Below, in pieces: positions 24,962 through 32,257 of a stretch of 32,257 bases of DNA. The DNA is taken from the NCBI GenBank assembly GCA_028277985.1, contig JANQFG010000219.1:1-32257 (forward strand), read 5' to 3'. Position numbers and translations under genes: made by a program. Numbering within the stretch: position 1 is the first letter of the stretch; each line of letters opens with the position of its first letter. The notes below the pieces were generated by a model. It saw nothing but the letters and a program-made list of their open reading frames with translations, was not told where the DNA came from and made no database searches. The DNA is from a bacterium. Its GTDB lineage: Bacteria; Desulfobacterota; DSWW01.

Positions 24962-25675
24962 ATGACCGAATACACGATCCATCCCCTGGTCGTTGGAGCC
25001 AACGAAACGGACCAGGGGGTCATGACCTATTTGAAGGGATATGGGCGCAGGATATGGATCCCCATCTATGTCTTCTATCTGGAGGGGGGCGACCGGAAGA
25101 TCCTCGTCGACACGGGGCTCGAGCAGTTTGTCGTGCCTCCCGAGATCGGAGCAGAGCACGGTGTTGAGATCCTCGAGTTCGAGGACGCGCTTTCGACCGT
25201 GGATCTAGAACCGGAAGACATCGATGTCATCATCCACACCCATCTTCACAACGACCACTGCGAAAACGATTACAAGTGCACGAACGCAAAGGTTTACGTT
25301 CAGAAGACGGAGCTCGAATTCTTCGAGGAGCCCCATCCGATCGACCATCGGTACTATCCCGACCTGCTCGACGACGTGCAGCTGGTCACGCTGGAGGGCG
25401 AGGCGGAGATCGCCGACGGAATCCAGGTGGTACCGTCTCCCGGACACACTCCGGGGACCCAGTCCGTTCTCATCCAGACCCGTCAGGGCAAAGTCGGTAT
25501 CGCCGGGTTCTGCTGCAACGAGGGCAACTTTCCCGAGAAAGGGCCTGCGGTGACCCCGGGGGTGCACACCGACGCGCTGGCGGCCTACGATTCGATCCAG
25601 CGGTTCAGGGAGATGGCGGACATCCTGCTTCCCCTGCACGATTTTTCCGTTGGACAGAGGAAGCGGATACCTTAA
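24962..25675 (+). CDS. Metallo-beta-lactamase fold hydrolase, lactonase-like
   Basis: This 237-residue MBL-fold protein resembles the N-acyl-homoserine lactonase branch. Metal ligands are in HTHLHNDH (His94, His96, Asp98, His99) and GHTPG (His162). Where most dinuclear members have a bridging Asp (AGD), this protein reads AGFCCNEGNF, with Phe183. This may mark a subfamily or alter metal binding. The ATG at 24962, with AAAGGAGGAGG upstream, sets the start well inside a longer open frame. Quorum quenching, another lactone or a thioester are possible substrates. Confidence 0.85.
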   Translation: MTEYTIHPLVVGANETDQGVMTYLKGYGRRIWIPIYVFYLEGGDRKILVDTGLEQFVVPPEIGAEHGVEILEFEDALSTVDLEPEDIDVIIHTHLHNDHCENDYKCTNAKVYVQKTELEFFEEPHPIDHRYYPDLLDDVQLVTLEGEAEIADGIQVVPSPGHTPGTQSVLIQTRQGKVGIAGFCCNEGNFPEKGPAVTPGVHTDALAAYDSIQRFREMADILLPLHDFSVGQRKRIP

Positions 25676-25678
25676 CGT

Positions 25679-26251
25679 CTACTTCATCGCCTTTGCGCCC
25701 AGGAGGGAGAGCCCTTTCATCAGCAGGGGCGGGAACACGACCGGGACCGGCCCCACGCTGTACTGGATATATTCGAAAACAACGCCCCCGATCGAGACGG
25801 TGTCCAGGTAGGCATAATCGATTGTGATGGGGCCCTGCTTGATCGTCCCCCGCTGCAGGACTTCGATGCCCGCTTCCCTGCAGGCCTCGAGCCGGGCATC
25901 GAGATCCCGAACATGGAACCCGACATGATGGAGGCCCTCACCCCGTTCCTCGAGAAATTCCGCGTGGATGCTTTCGCCCTCCAGGATCTGAATCAGCTCG
26001 AACTGAACCGGGCCCACCTGGGTGACCCCGATCTTTCCGCGCACCGTGACCGGCTTGCCGCGGTTCGTGCACGACGACGTCTCGCCGTCCATGATCGACC
26101 ACGGGCCCAGGCCGAATACCCGCTCGTAGTAGCGGGCCGTCTCGTCCGTATCGCGGACCACGAATCCGAGTTGGCTGGTGGCCGGCAACCGGAGCTTTTT
26201 TCGAAGGGTCTCGGAGACCTGCGGCACTTGCAGGTCTTGTGTGTTCGTCAT
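25679..26251 (-). CDS. VOC family protein, methylmalonyl-CoA epimerase-like
   Basis: This 190-residue vicinal-oxygen-chelate protein has two betaalphabetabetabeta modules. The first contains QLGFVVRDTDETARYYERVFG and the second contains GLHHVGFHVRDLDARLEACREAG, with a late Glu in VVFEYIQ. These provide metal ligands in epimerases, glyoxalases and dioxygenases. It could be a methylmalonyl-CoA epimerase, but no mutase is nearby. ATG 26251 has AAGGAGA upstream. It is divergent from the GNAT gene across 42 bp, so their control regions overlap. Confidence 0.85.
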   Translation of the reverse strand: MTNTQDLQVPQVSETLRKKLRLPATSQLGFVVRDTDETARYYERVFGLGPWSIMDGETSSCTNRGKPVTVRGKIGVTQVGPVQFELIQILEGESIHAEFLEERGEGLHHVGFHVRDLDARLEACREAGIEVLQRGTIKQGPITIDYAYLDTVSIGGVVFEYIQYSVGPVPVVFPPLLMKGLSLLGAKAMK

Positions 26252-26293
26252 GATCGTTCTCCTTCTTTCCCATAGCGTGAGCGGAGCAGCGTT

Positions 26294-26794
26294 ATGAAGA
26301 CAGTGACCGTAGAGACTGCGGATGTTCGGGACGCAAGAGAAATCCTCGATTTGCAGAAGCTCGCCTACCAGAGCGAAGCGGCCATTTACAATGATTTTGC
26401 GATTCCGCCTCTGACCCAAACCCTGGAAGAGATCGAGGCCGAGTTCGGCGGCAGTCTCTTTCTGAAGACCTCCGTGGAAGAAAGAATCATCGGCTCGGTT
26501 CGCGGGCAGCTCAACCGGGGAACCTGTTTCGTGGGCCGGCTGATCGTAGACCCGGCACATCAGGGCAGAGGGCTCGGCACATCACTGATGGATTCGATCG
26601 AAAAGCGCTTCCCCGAAGCCGAAAGGTTCGAGCTCTTCACCGGCCACAGGAGCGAGGGGAATCTCCGGCTCTATGCAAGGCTCGGCTATCACCCCTTCAA
26701 GCAACAGAAGATATCAGAGACCCTCACGCTCGTCTATCTGCAGAAGATCCCCGATTCAGGGATCAGGGGTCAGGGATCAGGGGTCAGCTCTTGA
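26294..26794 (+). CDS. GNAT family N-acetyltransferase
   Basis: This 166-residue acetyltransferase transfers an acetyl group from acetyl-CoA to an amine. The acetyl-CoA loop is LIVDPAHQGRGLGTSLM, and a C-terminal LYARLGYHPFKQQKI stretch is typical. The last 12 or so residues (from IPDSGIRGQGSG) are encoded by a G-rich heptad array, so the natural C-terminus has been extended into repeat sequence. The substrate is unknown. Confidence 0.88.
   Translation: MKTVTVETADVRDAREILDLQKLAYQSEAAIYNDFAIPPLTQTLEEIEAEFGGSLFLKTSVEERIIGSVRGQLNRGTCFVGRLIVDPAHQGRGLGTSLMDSIEKRFPEAERFELFTGHRSEGNLRLYARLGYHPFKQQKISETLTLVYLQKIPDSGIRGQGSGVSS
26756..26786 (+). repeat. G-rich heptad array inside the GNAT 3' end
   Basis: TCAGGGATCAGGGG occurs twice in tandem, giving GGG ATCA GGGG TCA GGG ATCA GGGG, a canonical G-quadruplex pattern on the GNAT coding strand. 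It is read in frame as the last residues of GNAT. An inverted partner lies at 27009-27035. Confidence 0.8.
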
Positions 26795-27008
26795 TTCCAC
26801 TCTTGCTGCAATTGCCTTCGGTCCTCATTGAAGACACTGCGCACGAGACCGGGCAATCTGTCGGCGCCGTGGCCTTTACGGACACTCTTGGCACAGCAGG
26901 AAGGATGCTTCGGGGTTGCTTCTTCCTCTTCGACACCTCGCAGCTTACGCCTCTGCGTCGCTGGCCCTCATGGAAGGAATCTTTCCGGATACGGGCGACC
27001 GGGTCTGA

Positions 27009-27035
27009 CCCCCGACCCCTGATCCCTGACCCCCC
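27009..27035 (-). repeat. G-rich heptad array after cdc48
   Basis: On the minus strand the array reads GGGGGG TCA GGG ATCA GGGG TC GGGGG and starts about 36 nt past the CDC48 stop. It is inverted relative to 26756-26786, with about 220 bp of noncoding sequence between. Confidence 0.75.
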
Positions 27036-27071
27036 AATTTGCACTACTCACGCGCGAGGGGTCCGATCTCG

Positions 27072-29228
27072 CTATTGAGCCCAGCCCTTTTTTCTACTCT
27101 TGAATTCGTCGAGAGACTCGAGAAAGTGTCTCTTTCGTATCTCGATGTCAAAAGGAGGGATCTCGCACTTGTCCGGGTTGTCACGAATGAATTCCCCGAT
27201 CGCGAGCCCCAGGGCACGGTCGCACACCCAGGCGATTTCCGAGCCGACAAAGCCTTCGGTCAGCAGGGCGATCTCGTCCATATCCACCTTGCGGTTCACA
27301 GGGCGGGCTTCGTTCTGCACGGCCAGGATCTTCTTTCTAGCGTCCAGGCCCGGCACATCGAGATCCAGAATCACGTCGAACCTGCCTGCCCGCAGGATCG
27401 CCGGATCGAGCAGATCCGCCCGGTTCGTGGCGGCAAGGACGATGACGTCCCCAACCACCTCGACGCCGTCCATCTCTGTCAGGAACTGGCTGATCACCTT
27501 CTCGGTGACCCGGGCGTCCGAGTCCCCGGGTCCACGGACCGGAAGCAGAGCGTCGATCTCGTCGAAGAACAGGATGCTGGGCGCGGCGAGCCTTGCCTTC
27601 CTAAAGACCTCGCGGACCCCCTTCTCGCTCTCCCCCACCCATTTGGAGATGAGCTCCGGCCCCTTGATGGCGATGAAGTTGCGCTGGGTCTCGGTGGCCA
27701 GCGCTTTTCCGAGCATTGTCTTGCCGGTGCCGGGCGGTCCCGTCAGCAGGATACCCCGGGGTGGAGGGCAATCCATCTCCTTGAAAAGCTCCCGATACTG
27801 GATGGGCCACTCGACAATCTGCTGAAGCCTCGCCTTGACATCCTCCAGGCCGCCGATGTCGTCCCATCGAACCTCCGGGATCTCCACGAAGATCTCCCGG
27901 ATGGCCGAAGGGTCGACCATCTTCAGGGCGTTCAGAAAGTCATCCATCGAAAGAGTCAGCTCCTCCATAAACTCCAAGGGGAGCCCCTCTTGAAGCATGT
28001 TGGTCGTTTCCATGAGGGTCCGGAGCCGGTACAGGGCCGCCTCCCGGCAGAGGGCCTCCAGATCCGCGCCCACGAATCCGTGGGTGATCTCCGCGAACTT
28101 CTCGAGCTGCACGTCCTCCCCGAGGGGCATTCCCAGGGTGTGGATCTGGAGGATTTCCAGTCGGGCCTGCTTGTCCGGGATTTTTGTGGCGATCTCGCGA
28201 TCGAAACGACCCGGCCTTCGCAGAGCAGGATCGATCACGTTCGGGATGTTCGTGGCCCCGATCACGATGACCTCCCCTCGCGACTTCAGGCCGTCCATCA
28301 GGGCCAGCAGCTGGGCCACGATCCTCTTCTCCACCTCGCCGGTCACCTCGGTCCGTTTCGGGGAAATGGCGTCGATCTCGTCGATGAAAAGGATGCTGGG
28401 TGCCTTTTCGGCGGCCTCTTCGAAGAGGCCTCGGATCTGGGCCTCGCTCTCGCCATAGAACTTGTTGACGATCTCCGGACCGTTCACGCTGATGAAATGA
28501 ATGTTTGCCTCGTTCGCCACCGCCTTGGCGATCAGGGTCTTGCCCGTGCCCGGCGGACCGTGAAGAAGGACCCCTTTCGGGGGATCGATCCCGAGCCGTT
28601 GAAAGACCTGGGGATGTTTCAACGGGAGCTCGATCATCTCGCGGATTCGCTGGATCTCATCCCAGAGCCCACCGATGTCCTCGTAGGTGATGCCCGTCTT
28701 GCGCTCGTCGAGCCCCTCGGCGGGGCCCTCCTGCTCGATCTCGATCTCGGTCTGCGGGCCGATGACGACCTCCTGGGCGGGTTGCGCCTCGACGAGCCTG
28801 TAGAGACGGAAACCGGAGCCCATGAAGCGCACCCGGAATTGATTGCCCACCACCAGGGGCATGCCCTGAATCACCCGGCGGATGTACTCCGGGTCCTGCG
28901 TCCTCGTGGCGGCGTCGGGATGGACAAGGGACAGACGTATCTGGGTGGCGTTTTGGGGCGCAGCCCTGGCCACCTCCACGTTGTCATCCAGACCGACCCC
29001 CGCGTTCTCGCGAAGCACACCGTCCATCTGGATCTGTGAAGTGCCCCGGTCATACATGAGGGAGTGCATCGCCCGGGCCAGCGTCCTCCTCTGCCCCTTC
29101 ATCAGCACCACGTCCCCGGGCTTGATTCCCAGCTTGCCCATGTCCTTCTTGTCGATCCGGACCACGTGGAGGCCCACGTCCTTCTTGAGGGCTTCCACCA
29201 CTCGCAGCGAATAGGTCTTTTTGCTCAT
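27072..29228 (-). CDS. CDC48/VAT-type AAA ATPase
   Basis: This 718-residue double-ring AAA unfoldase has an N-terminal substrate/cofactor-binding domain (about 1-175, double-psi barrel type), D1 and D2. D1 carries Walker A GPPGTGKT at 224-231, DE at 283-284 and the pore-loop KFYGES. D2 carries Walker A at 497-504, DE at 556-557 and pore-loop KWVGES. All catalytic elements appear intact. In archaea and eukaryotes this family extracts and unfolds tagged proteins for degradation. ATG 29228 is set by GGAAGG upstream; the longer open frame runs into the preceding gene. It starts one base after the stop of a ThiS/MoaD-like gene, so the two are coupled. No archaeal-type proteasome gene is in view. 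Confidence 0.95.
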   Translation of the reverse strand: MSKKTYSLRVVEALKKDVGLHVVRIDKKDMGKLGIKPGDVVLMKGQRRTLARAMHSLMYDRGTSQIQMDGVLRENAGVGLDDNVEVARAAPQNATQIRLSLVHPDAATRTQDPEYIRRVIQGMPLVVGNQFRVRFMGSGFRLYRLVEAQPAQEVVIGPQTEIEIEQEGPAEGLDERKTGITYEDIGGLWDEIQRIREMIELPLKHPQVFQRLGIDPPKGVLLHGPPGTGKTLIAKAVANEANIHFISVNGPEIVNKFYGESEAQIRGLFEEAAEKAPSILFIDEIDAISPKRTEVTGEVEKRIVAQLLALMDGLKSRGEVIVIGATNIPNVIDPALRRPGRFDREIATKIPDKQARLEILQIHTLGMPLGEDVQLEKFAEITHGFVGADLEALCREAALYRLRTLMETTNMLQEGLPLEFMEELTLSMDDFLNALKMVDPSAIREIFVEIPEVRWDDIGGLEDVKARLQQIVEWPIQYRELFKEMDCPPPRGILLTGPPGTGKTMLGKALATETQRNFIAIKGPELISKWVGESEKGVREVFRKARLAAPSILFFDEIDALLPVRGPGDSDARVTEKVISQFLTEMDGVEVVGDVIVLAATNRADLLDPAILRAGRFDVILDLDVPGLDARKKILAVQNEARPVNRKVDMDEIALLTEGFVGSEIAWVCDRALGLAIGEFIRDNPDKCEIPPFDIEIRKRHFLESLDEFKSRKKGWAQ

Positions 29229-29229
29229 A

Positions 29230-29529
29230 TCACCTTCCCTTGACCATCCCCAGAAGAACGCGGTAAGGCCCGGGCGTGCCGGGCGGAACAAAGGCCACAC
29301 GGTCTCCGGGATAGATCATTTCGTCGAGAGGTTGAATCACCCCGTTTCGGAAGACGGCCTCGATTCTGTCCGTCGGCAGGCCGAACCCGGCCGCAAGCTC
29401 GAGCCCGGACTTCCCCTCGGCGGGGACGCCTTCTTCGAAGCGATCCGGCAGGCCCATCTCCTTCACGAGGGCCCTGAGGAAGCCGAAAAACCGGACCTCT
29501 ACGACCCCGGACCCTGAATCCTCAACCAT
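29230..29529 (-). CDS. ThiS/MoaD-like ubiquitin-fold protein
   Basis: This small beta-grasp protein has about 99 residues. The pattern VEVRFFGFLRALV, a central helix ending IEAVFRNGVI, and DEMIYPGDRVAFVPP fits the ThiS/MoaD fold. In sulfur carriers the chain ends in GG after a PP; here it reads PPGTPGPYRVLLGMVKGR. A tail of about 12 residues follows the expected end and there is no di-glycine. It may not be activated, or it may need trimming. ATG 29529 has GGGAG about 8 nt upstream; ATG 29544 is an alternative. Its stop is one base from the CDC48 start. No ThiF/MoeB-like activating enzyme is seen. Confidence 0.7.
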   Translation of the reverse strand: MVEDSGSGVVEVRFFGFLRALVKEMGLPDRFEEGVPAEGKSGLELAAGFGLPTDRIEAVFRNGVIQPLDEMIYPGDRVAFVPPGTPGPYRVLLGMVKGR

Positions 29530-29857
29530 GCAGCGATCTCCCATGAAATCACAGTATGAGACCGCCCGGGTTTCTGTCAACAAGTGCGATCCCTGTTCTT
29601 GGCCAGGCCTTCTTGGGCACGGGCACGCGTACGGGCATGGTTCCCGACAACCACTCCACCCGGCAACTGCCTGATTCCAGCTTGTATTTCGGGTAGAATG
29701 AAGCCCCGCGGGTGAAGCCCTGGGGCGACATCACGCCGAAGCAAGAGAAAGCAAACTCGCAGGATTCGTCTTTGGCCATCCATGGCCAGGGCGGTATCTT
29801 CCGCGAAGGCGAATGGGCATTGGCCGAGACTGTCGATTCTGAAGCGAGGATACTCTC
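29530..29857. other. 328-bp divergent gap with hexad repeats
   Basis: The gap separates the ThiS-like gene and the aldo/keto reductase gene and should hold both promoters. Apart from the hexad array at 29615-29638 I see no clear structure. Open frames here lack ribosome sites and family motifs. Confidence 0.45.
29615..29638 (+). repeat. GGGCAC-type hexad array
   Basis: Units GGGCAC, GGGCAC, GCGTAC and GGGCAT run in tandem upstream of the aldo/keto reductase gene, in the same orientation as the arrays at 16274-16291 and 24918-24941. Confidence 0.5.
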
Positions 29858-30817
29858 ATGGAAAAGCGAAGACTAGGGACAACGGACATCGAGATCACGC
29901 CGATCATCATGGGCACCTGGCAGGCCGGAAAGCACATGTGGGCGAACATCGATGACAAGGATACCACCCAGGCGATTCGGGCCGCCTACGAGGCGGGCAT
30001 CACCACCTTTGACACGGCCGCGTCTTACGGAAAGGGGCACTCCGAGAGACTCCTCGGAGAGGCGCTTGCCCAGGTTCGGGACAAGGTCGTTCTCGCCACC
30101 AAGGTCCCTGCCCATGAACTGAAATACGACCAGGTCATCGAGTCCTGCCATCGCTCCCTTGAGAACCTGAGAACCGGAACCATCGATCTCTACCAGATCC
30201 ACTGGCCCTCCGGATCCTGGAAGAGCGAGGTCGTTCCGATCGGGGAAACCATGCAGGCCATGAACGATCTGAAGGAGCAGGGAAAGATCCGCGCCATCGG
30301 CGTGTCCAACTTCTCCCGGGCCCAGCTGGAAGAAGCGGGCAAGCACGCCCGCATCGAGAGCCTGCAGCCGCCCTACTCCCTTTTCTGGAGGCAGGTGGAA
30401 GAGGACGCGATGCCTTTCTGCCGGGAGAAGGACATCACCGTGCTCGCCTACTCACCCATGGCGCAGGGGCTGCTCACCGGGAGATTCAGCCCGGGTCACA
30501 GGTTTGGCAAAGGGGATCACCGGAAAAAGAACAGGCTCTTCATGCCCGAGAACGCCGGTCGGGTCCAGCGGGCTCTGAAGGAACTCCGTCCCATTGCAGA
30601 GGAGCGGGGGATCACATTGGGGCAGCTCGCACTCGCGTGGGTCATCGCACAACCCGGCACGTGTGCGATCGCGGGCGCGAGAAACGCAGAGCAGGTTCTG
30701 GAGAATGCCAAAGCGGCCGAGGTCCGGCTCCCTGCGCCCGATCTGGCCCGGATGGACGAGATCGGGCGCAGGGTCACGGATCCCCTGGACGACAACCCGG
30801 TCCAGTGGAAGTTTTGA
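29858..30817 (+). CDS. Aldo/keto reductase
   Basis: This 319-residue TIM-barrel oxidoreductase uses NADPH or NADH to reduce aldehydes or ketones. The catalytic tetrad is visible: Asp and Tyr in FDTAASYGKGHSE, Lys in VLATKVP, and His in YQIHWPSG. The cofactor-site stretch AIAGARNAEQVLENAKA lies near the C-terminus. The exact substrate cannot be told. The Shine-Dalgarno site before ATG 29858 is weak (GCGAGGA). It is convergent with the outer-membrane protein gene, 3 bp away. Confidence 0.92.
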   Translation: MEKRRLGTTDIEITPIIMGTWQAGKHMWANIDDKDTTQAIRAAYEAGITTFDTAASYGKGHSERLLGEALAQVRDKVVLATKVPAHELKYDQVIESCHRSLENLRTGTIDLYQIHWPSGSWKSEVVPIGETMQAMNDLKEQGKIRAIGVSNFSRAQLEEAGKHARIESLQPPYSLFWRQVEEDAMPFCREKDITVLAYSPMAQGLLTGRFSPGHRFGKGDHRKKNRLFMPENAGRVQRALKELRPIAEERGITLGQLALAWVIAQPGTCAIAGARNAEQVLENAKAAEVRLPAPDLARMDEIGRRVTDPLDDNPVQWKF

Positions 30818-30820
30818 GCT

Positions 30821-31831
30821 CTAGAAGCCGTACAGAATCTTGAAGGTCGTCTTGAACCCTTCCGGCCGCATCTTCGCGCCCATCTCCCAGGCGGAGGCCC
30901 AGCTGATGAGCAGATTCTTGAGCGGCGTCATGCTGAAGATCGGGCCGATCGCAAAGACCCGCTCCTTCTGGACGATGGCATCGGCCATGTTGAAGGCCGC
31001 GGTAAGCCCGCCGGGGTTGTCCAGACTGTCGTCATTGAGCTGGAACATGCAATACCCGGAAATGCCTGCCCAGAGCGTTTTGTAGACGTTGTGCTGCAGG
31101 GTGTAGTTGAAATGGATGTTCTGGCCCGGCCTCAGCTCGGCGTCGGGACCGTACAGATCCACATAAGGATCCTTGTTCTTGGAATTCCAGGCGTAGTGGA
31201 TCCGCATGCTGAAATCGGTCTTCGGCGTCGGGAACATCGTGAAGGCATAGTAGGGGTTGATGGTCACGATATTGGAGCCCGGGTTGAGGATGAATTCATC
31301 GCAGTACTTGCCCGAGGGGAAGATGACATCCAGCTCGACCCTGTGGAAATAAGGCTTTCCGAAAAGGCTCTTACCGCTCCACTGAAACACCGGTCCCGTG
31401 ATGATGTCGCCGATGCCCCCCGTGTTCTCGATCTGGCCCCTGGTGGTCAGCGCGTTGATGGGGCCGTCCGAATCGATGACCACCACCGGGATGACTATGT
31501 TCCACCCGAAAAAGCCGCCGCCGGGAATCTCCAGCTTGGAGATGTAGGCGATCTGCCAGACGGCAGCCATGGTAGTGAGGTTCGTATCCCCGAGGATCGA
31601 ATTCACCGGCTCCGGGACATCGTCGTTCAGCTTGATCTTGTTGCCGAAGTAGAACTGGGAATAGGCCATCATGTAGACCCCGGGCCCGGGGATGGCGCCG
31701 TCGAGGGCGTTGGTCAGGCCCAGGTTGTACGGCGGCTGGTTCAGCGCCCCGGCCTGGGGCGGGCACAACCCGAGAACCGCCACGGTTGCCATGAAGGTGA
31801 GTACCCATGTCCATCTTCTGATTCGTTCCAT
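30821..31831 (-). CDS. Outer-membrane beta-barrel protein, Phenol_MetA_deg-like
   Basis: This 336-residue protein has a signal peptide (about 1-29, cut near AGA-LN), alternating beta-strands rich in aromatic residues, and a terminal Phe typical of outer-membrane barrels. It resembles the SphA/phenol-meta-pathway family of putative channels for hydrophobic substrates. Its promoter is probably at 31885-31913. AGGAGGGGGG lies upstream of the ATG at 31831. Confidence 0.75.
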   Translation of the reverse strand: MERIRRWTWVLTFMATVAVLGLCPPQAGALNQPPYNLGLTNALDGAIPGPGVYMMAYSQFYFGNKIKLNDDVPEPVNSILGDTNLTTMAAVWQIAYISKLEIPGGGFFGWNIVIPVVVIDSDGPINALTTRGQIENTGGIGDIITGPVFQWSGKSLFGKPYFHRVELDVIFPSGKYCDEFILNPGSNIVTINPYYAFTMFPTPKTDFSMRIHYAWNSKNKDPYVDLYGPDAELRPGQNIHFNYTLQHNVYKTLWAGISGYCMFQLNDDSLDNPGGLTAAFNMADAIVQKERVFAIGPIFSMTPLKNLLISWASAWEMGAKMRPEGFKTTFKILYGF

Positions 31832-31884
31832 CTCTTTCCCCCCTCCTTTCGAGTGTTGAGCTGAAAACCGGCAAAATTCAAGAC

Positions 31885-31913
31885 CAAATAGTACACGGGA
31901 GCTGATTTGTCAA
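31885..31913 (-). promoter_or_regulatory. Candidate sigma70 promoter for the outer-membrane protein
   Basis: On the minus strand a perfect TTGACA (31908-31913) is followed after 17 bp by TATTTG (31885-31890). The -10 box is poor. The ATG is about 55 nt downstream. Confidence 0.4.
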
Positions 31914-32019
31914 CCTTTTCAAACGGTTCAGCGGCCAGGAGCGGGCTTCCGCCGGAAAACCCCACCATCGATCCCGGCATCCTATAGTATTACCTGAATC
32001 TATACGTGAGGAGTGAGAT

Positions 32020-32257
32020 ATGGGACTCTTAATCGATGGGAAGTGGCATGACCAGTGGTATGACACGAAATCCACGGACGGCCGCTTCGTACGGCAGGAC
32101 GCCGCCTTCCGCAACTGGGTCACCGCGGACGGGTCGTCAGGCTTCGAGGCCGAGCCGAACCGGTATCACCTTTATGTATCCCTTGCGTGCCCCTGGGCCC
32201 ACAGGACGCTCATCTTCCGGAAGCTCAAGAAGCTCGAAAACCTGATTTCCCTGTCTG
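32020..32257 (+). CDS. yqjG: Glutathionyl-hydroquinone reductase, N-terminal part
   Basis: The first 79 codons of a Xi-class glutathione transferase run off the window edge. The catalytic motif CPWAHR, within YVSLACPWAHRTLIFRKL, is characteristic of glutathionyl-hydroquinone reductases (E. coli YqjG), which remove glutathione from glutathionyl-hydroquinones. The N-terminal DGRFVRQDAAFRNWV also fits. ATG 32020 has GTGAGGAGTG upstream. Confidence 0.85.
   Translation, partial: MGLLIDGKWHDQWYDTKSTDGRFVRQDAAFRNWVTADGSSGFEAEPNRYHLYVSLACPWAHRTLIFRKLKKLENLISLS

Noticed and set aside
26756..27035. A CRISPR array or a mobile miniature element
   Set aside because: Units are only seven bases with no spacers. 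The inner segments of this locus and of 6941-7247 do not clearly match, and no target-site duplication is evident.
27039..29039. A 666-codon open frame on the plus strand
   Set aside because: It is antisense to CDC48 and has no recognisable motif. It mirrors the codons of the AAA domains.
29549..29783. Short minus-strand open frames upstream of the ThiS-like gene
   Set aside because: They lack ribosome sites and motifs and cross the repeat array and the promoter region of the aldo/keto reductase gene.

Overview
The window is high-GC, gene-dense, Gram-negative bacterial chromosome with 26 protein genes that I can support. I saw no rRNA, tRNA or CRISPR array. The mix fits an uncultured deltaproteobacterium (Desulfobacterota-like). 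It includes a class I adenylate cyclase-like protein, a CDC48-type AAA ATPase, HD-GYP signalling, a KamA-family aminomutase, a GlpA/SdhB-like redox pair, an outer-membrane beta-barrel protein and secreted cysteine peptidases. This placement is inferred from gene content and base composition, not from a marker phylogeny.

Layout. 1-250: a possible insertion-sequence end and a good sigma70-type promoter. 257-1078: an internally duplicated membrane protein. 1088-6049 (-): a TOTE-type primase/helicase, overlapping glnS by 4 bp, then an enoyl-CoA hydratase. 6149-6952 (+): an alpha/beta hydrolase. 7248-11156 (-): a gingipain-like (C25) peptidase, then an operon of a repeat-rich acidic membrane protein, an ABC ATPase and an ABC-2 permease. 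11304-14323 (+): a class I adenylate cyclase-like protein overlapping a receiver-TPR protein. 14330-16226 (-): a GlpA-like flavoprotein with an SdhB-like iron-sulfur protein. 16492-17673 (+): KamA family, tail to tail with a papain-like peptidase. 19493-22822: dodecin, an HD-GYP protein (-), a CGGC protein and a SagB-like nitroreductase. 22833-26794: acyl-CoA synthetase (-), MBL hydrolase (+), VOC protein (-), GNAT (+). 27072-29529 (-): a ThiS/MoaD-like beta-grasp protein coupled to CDC48. 29858-32257: aldo/keto reductase (+), outer-membrane protein (-), and the start of a glutathionyl-hydroquinone reductase (+).

The points most worth a second look are these. (1) A ubiquitin-fold (ThiS/MoaD-like) protein lies one base upstream of a bacterial CDC48/VAT. 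(2) The TOTE-type primase domain has its catalytic DFD motif replaced by GIE. (3) An adenylate cyclase-like protein with an altered DxD motif overlaps a receiver whose phospho-acceptor Asp is Ala. (4) Short degenerate arrays occur between genes: heptads with strong G-quadruplex character just after stop codons in both long convergent gaps, and GGGCAC-type hexads in three divergent gaps.
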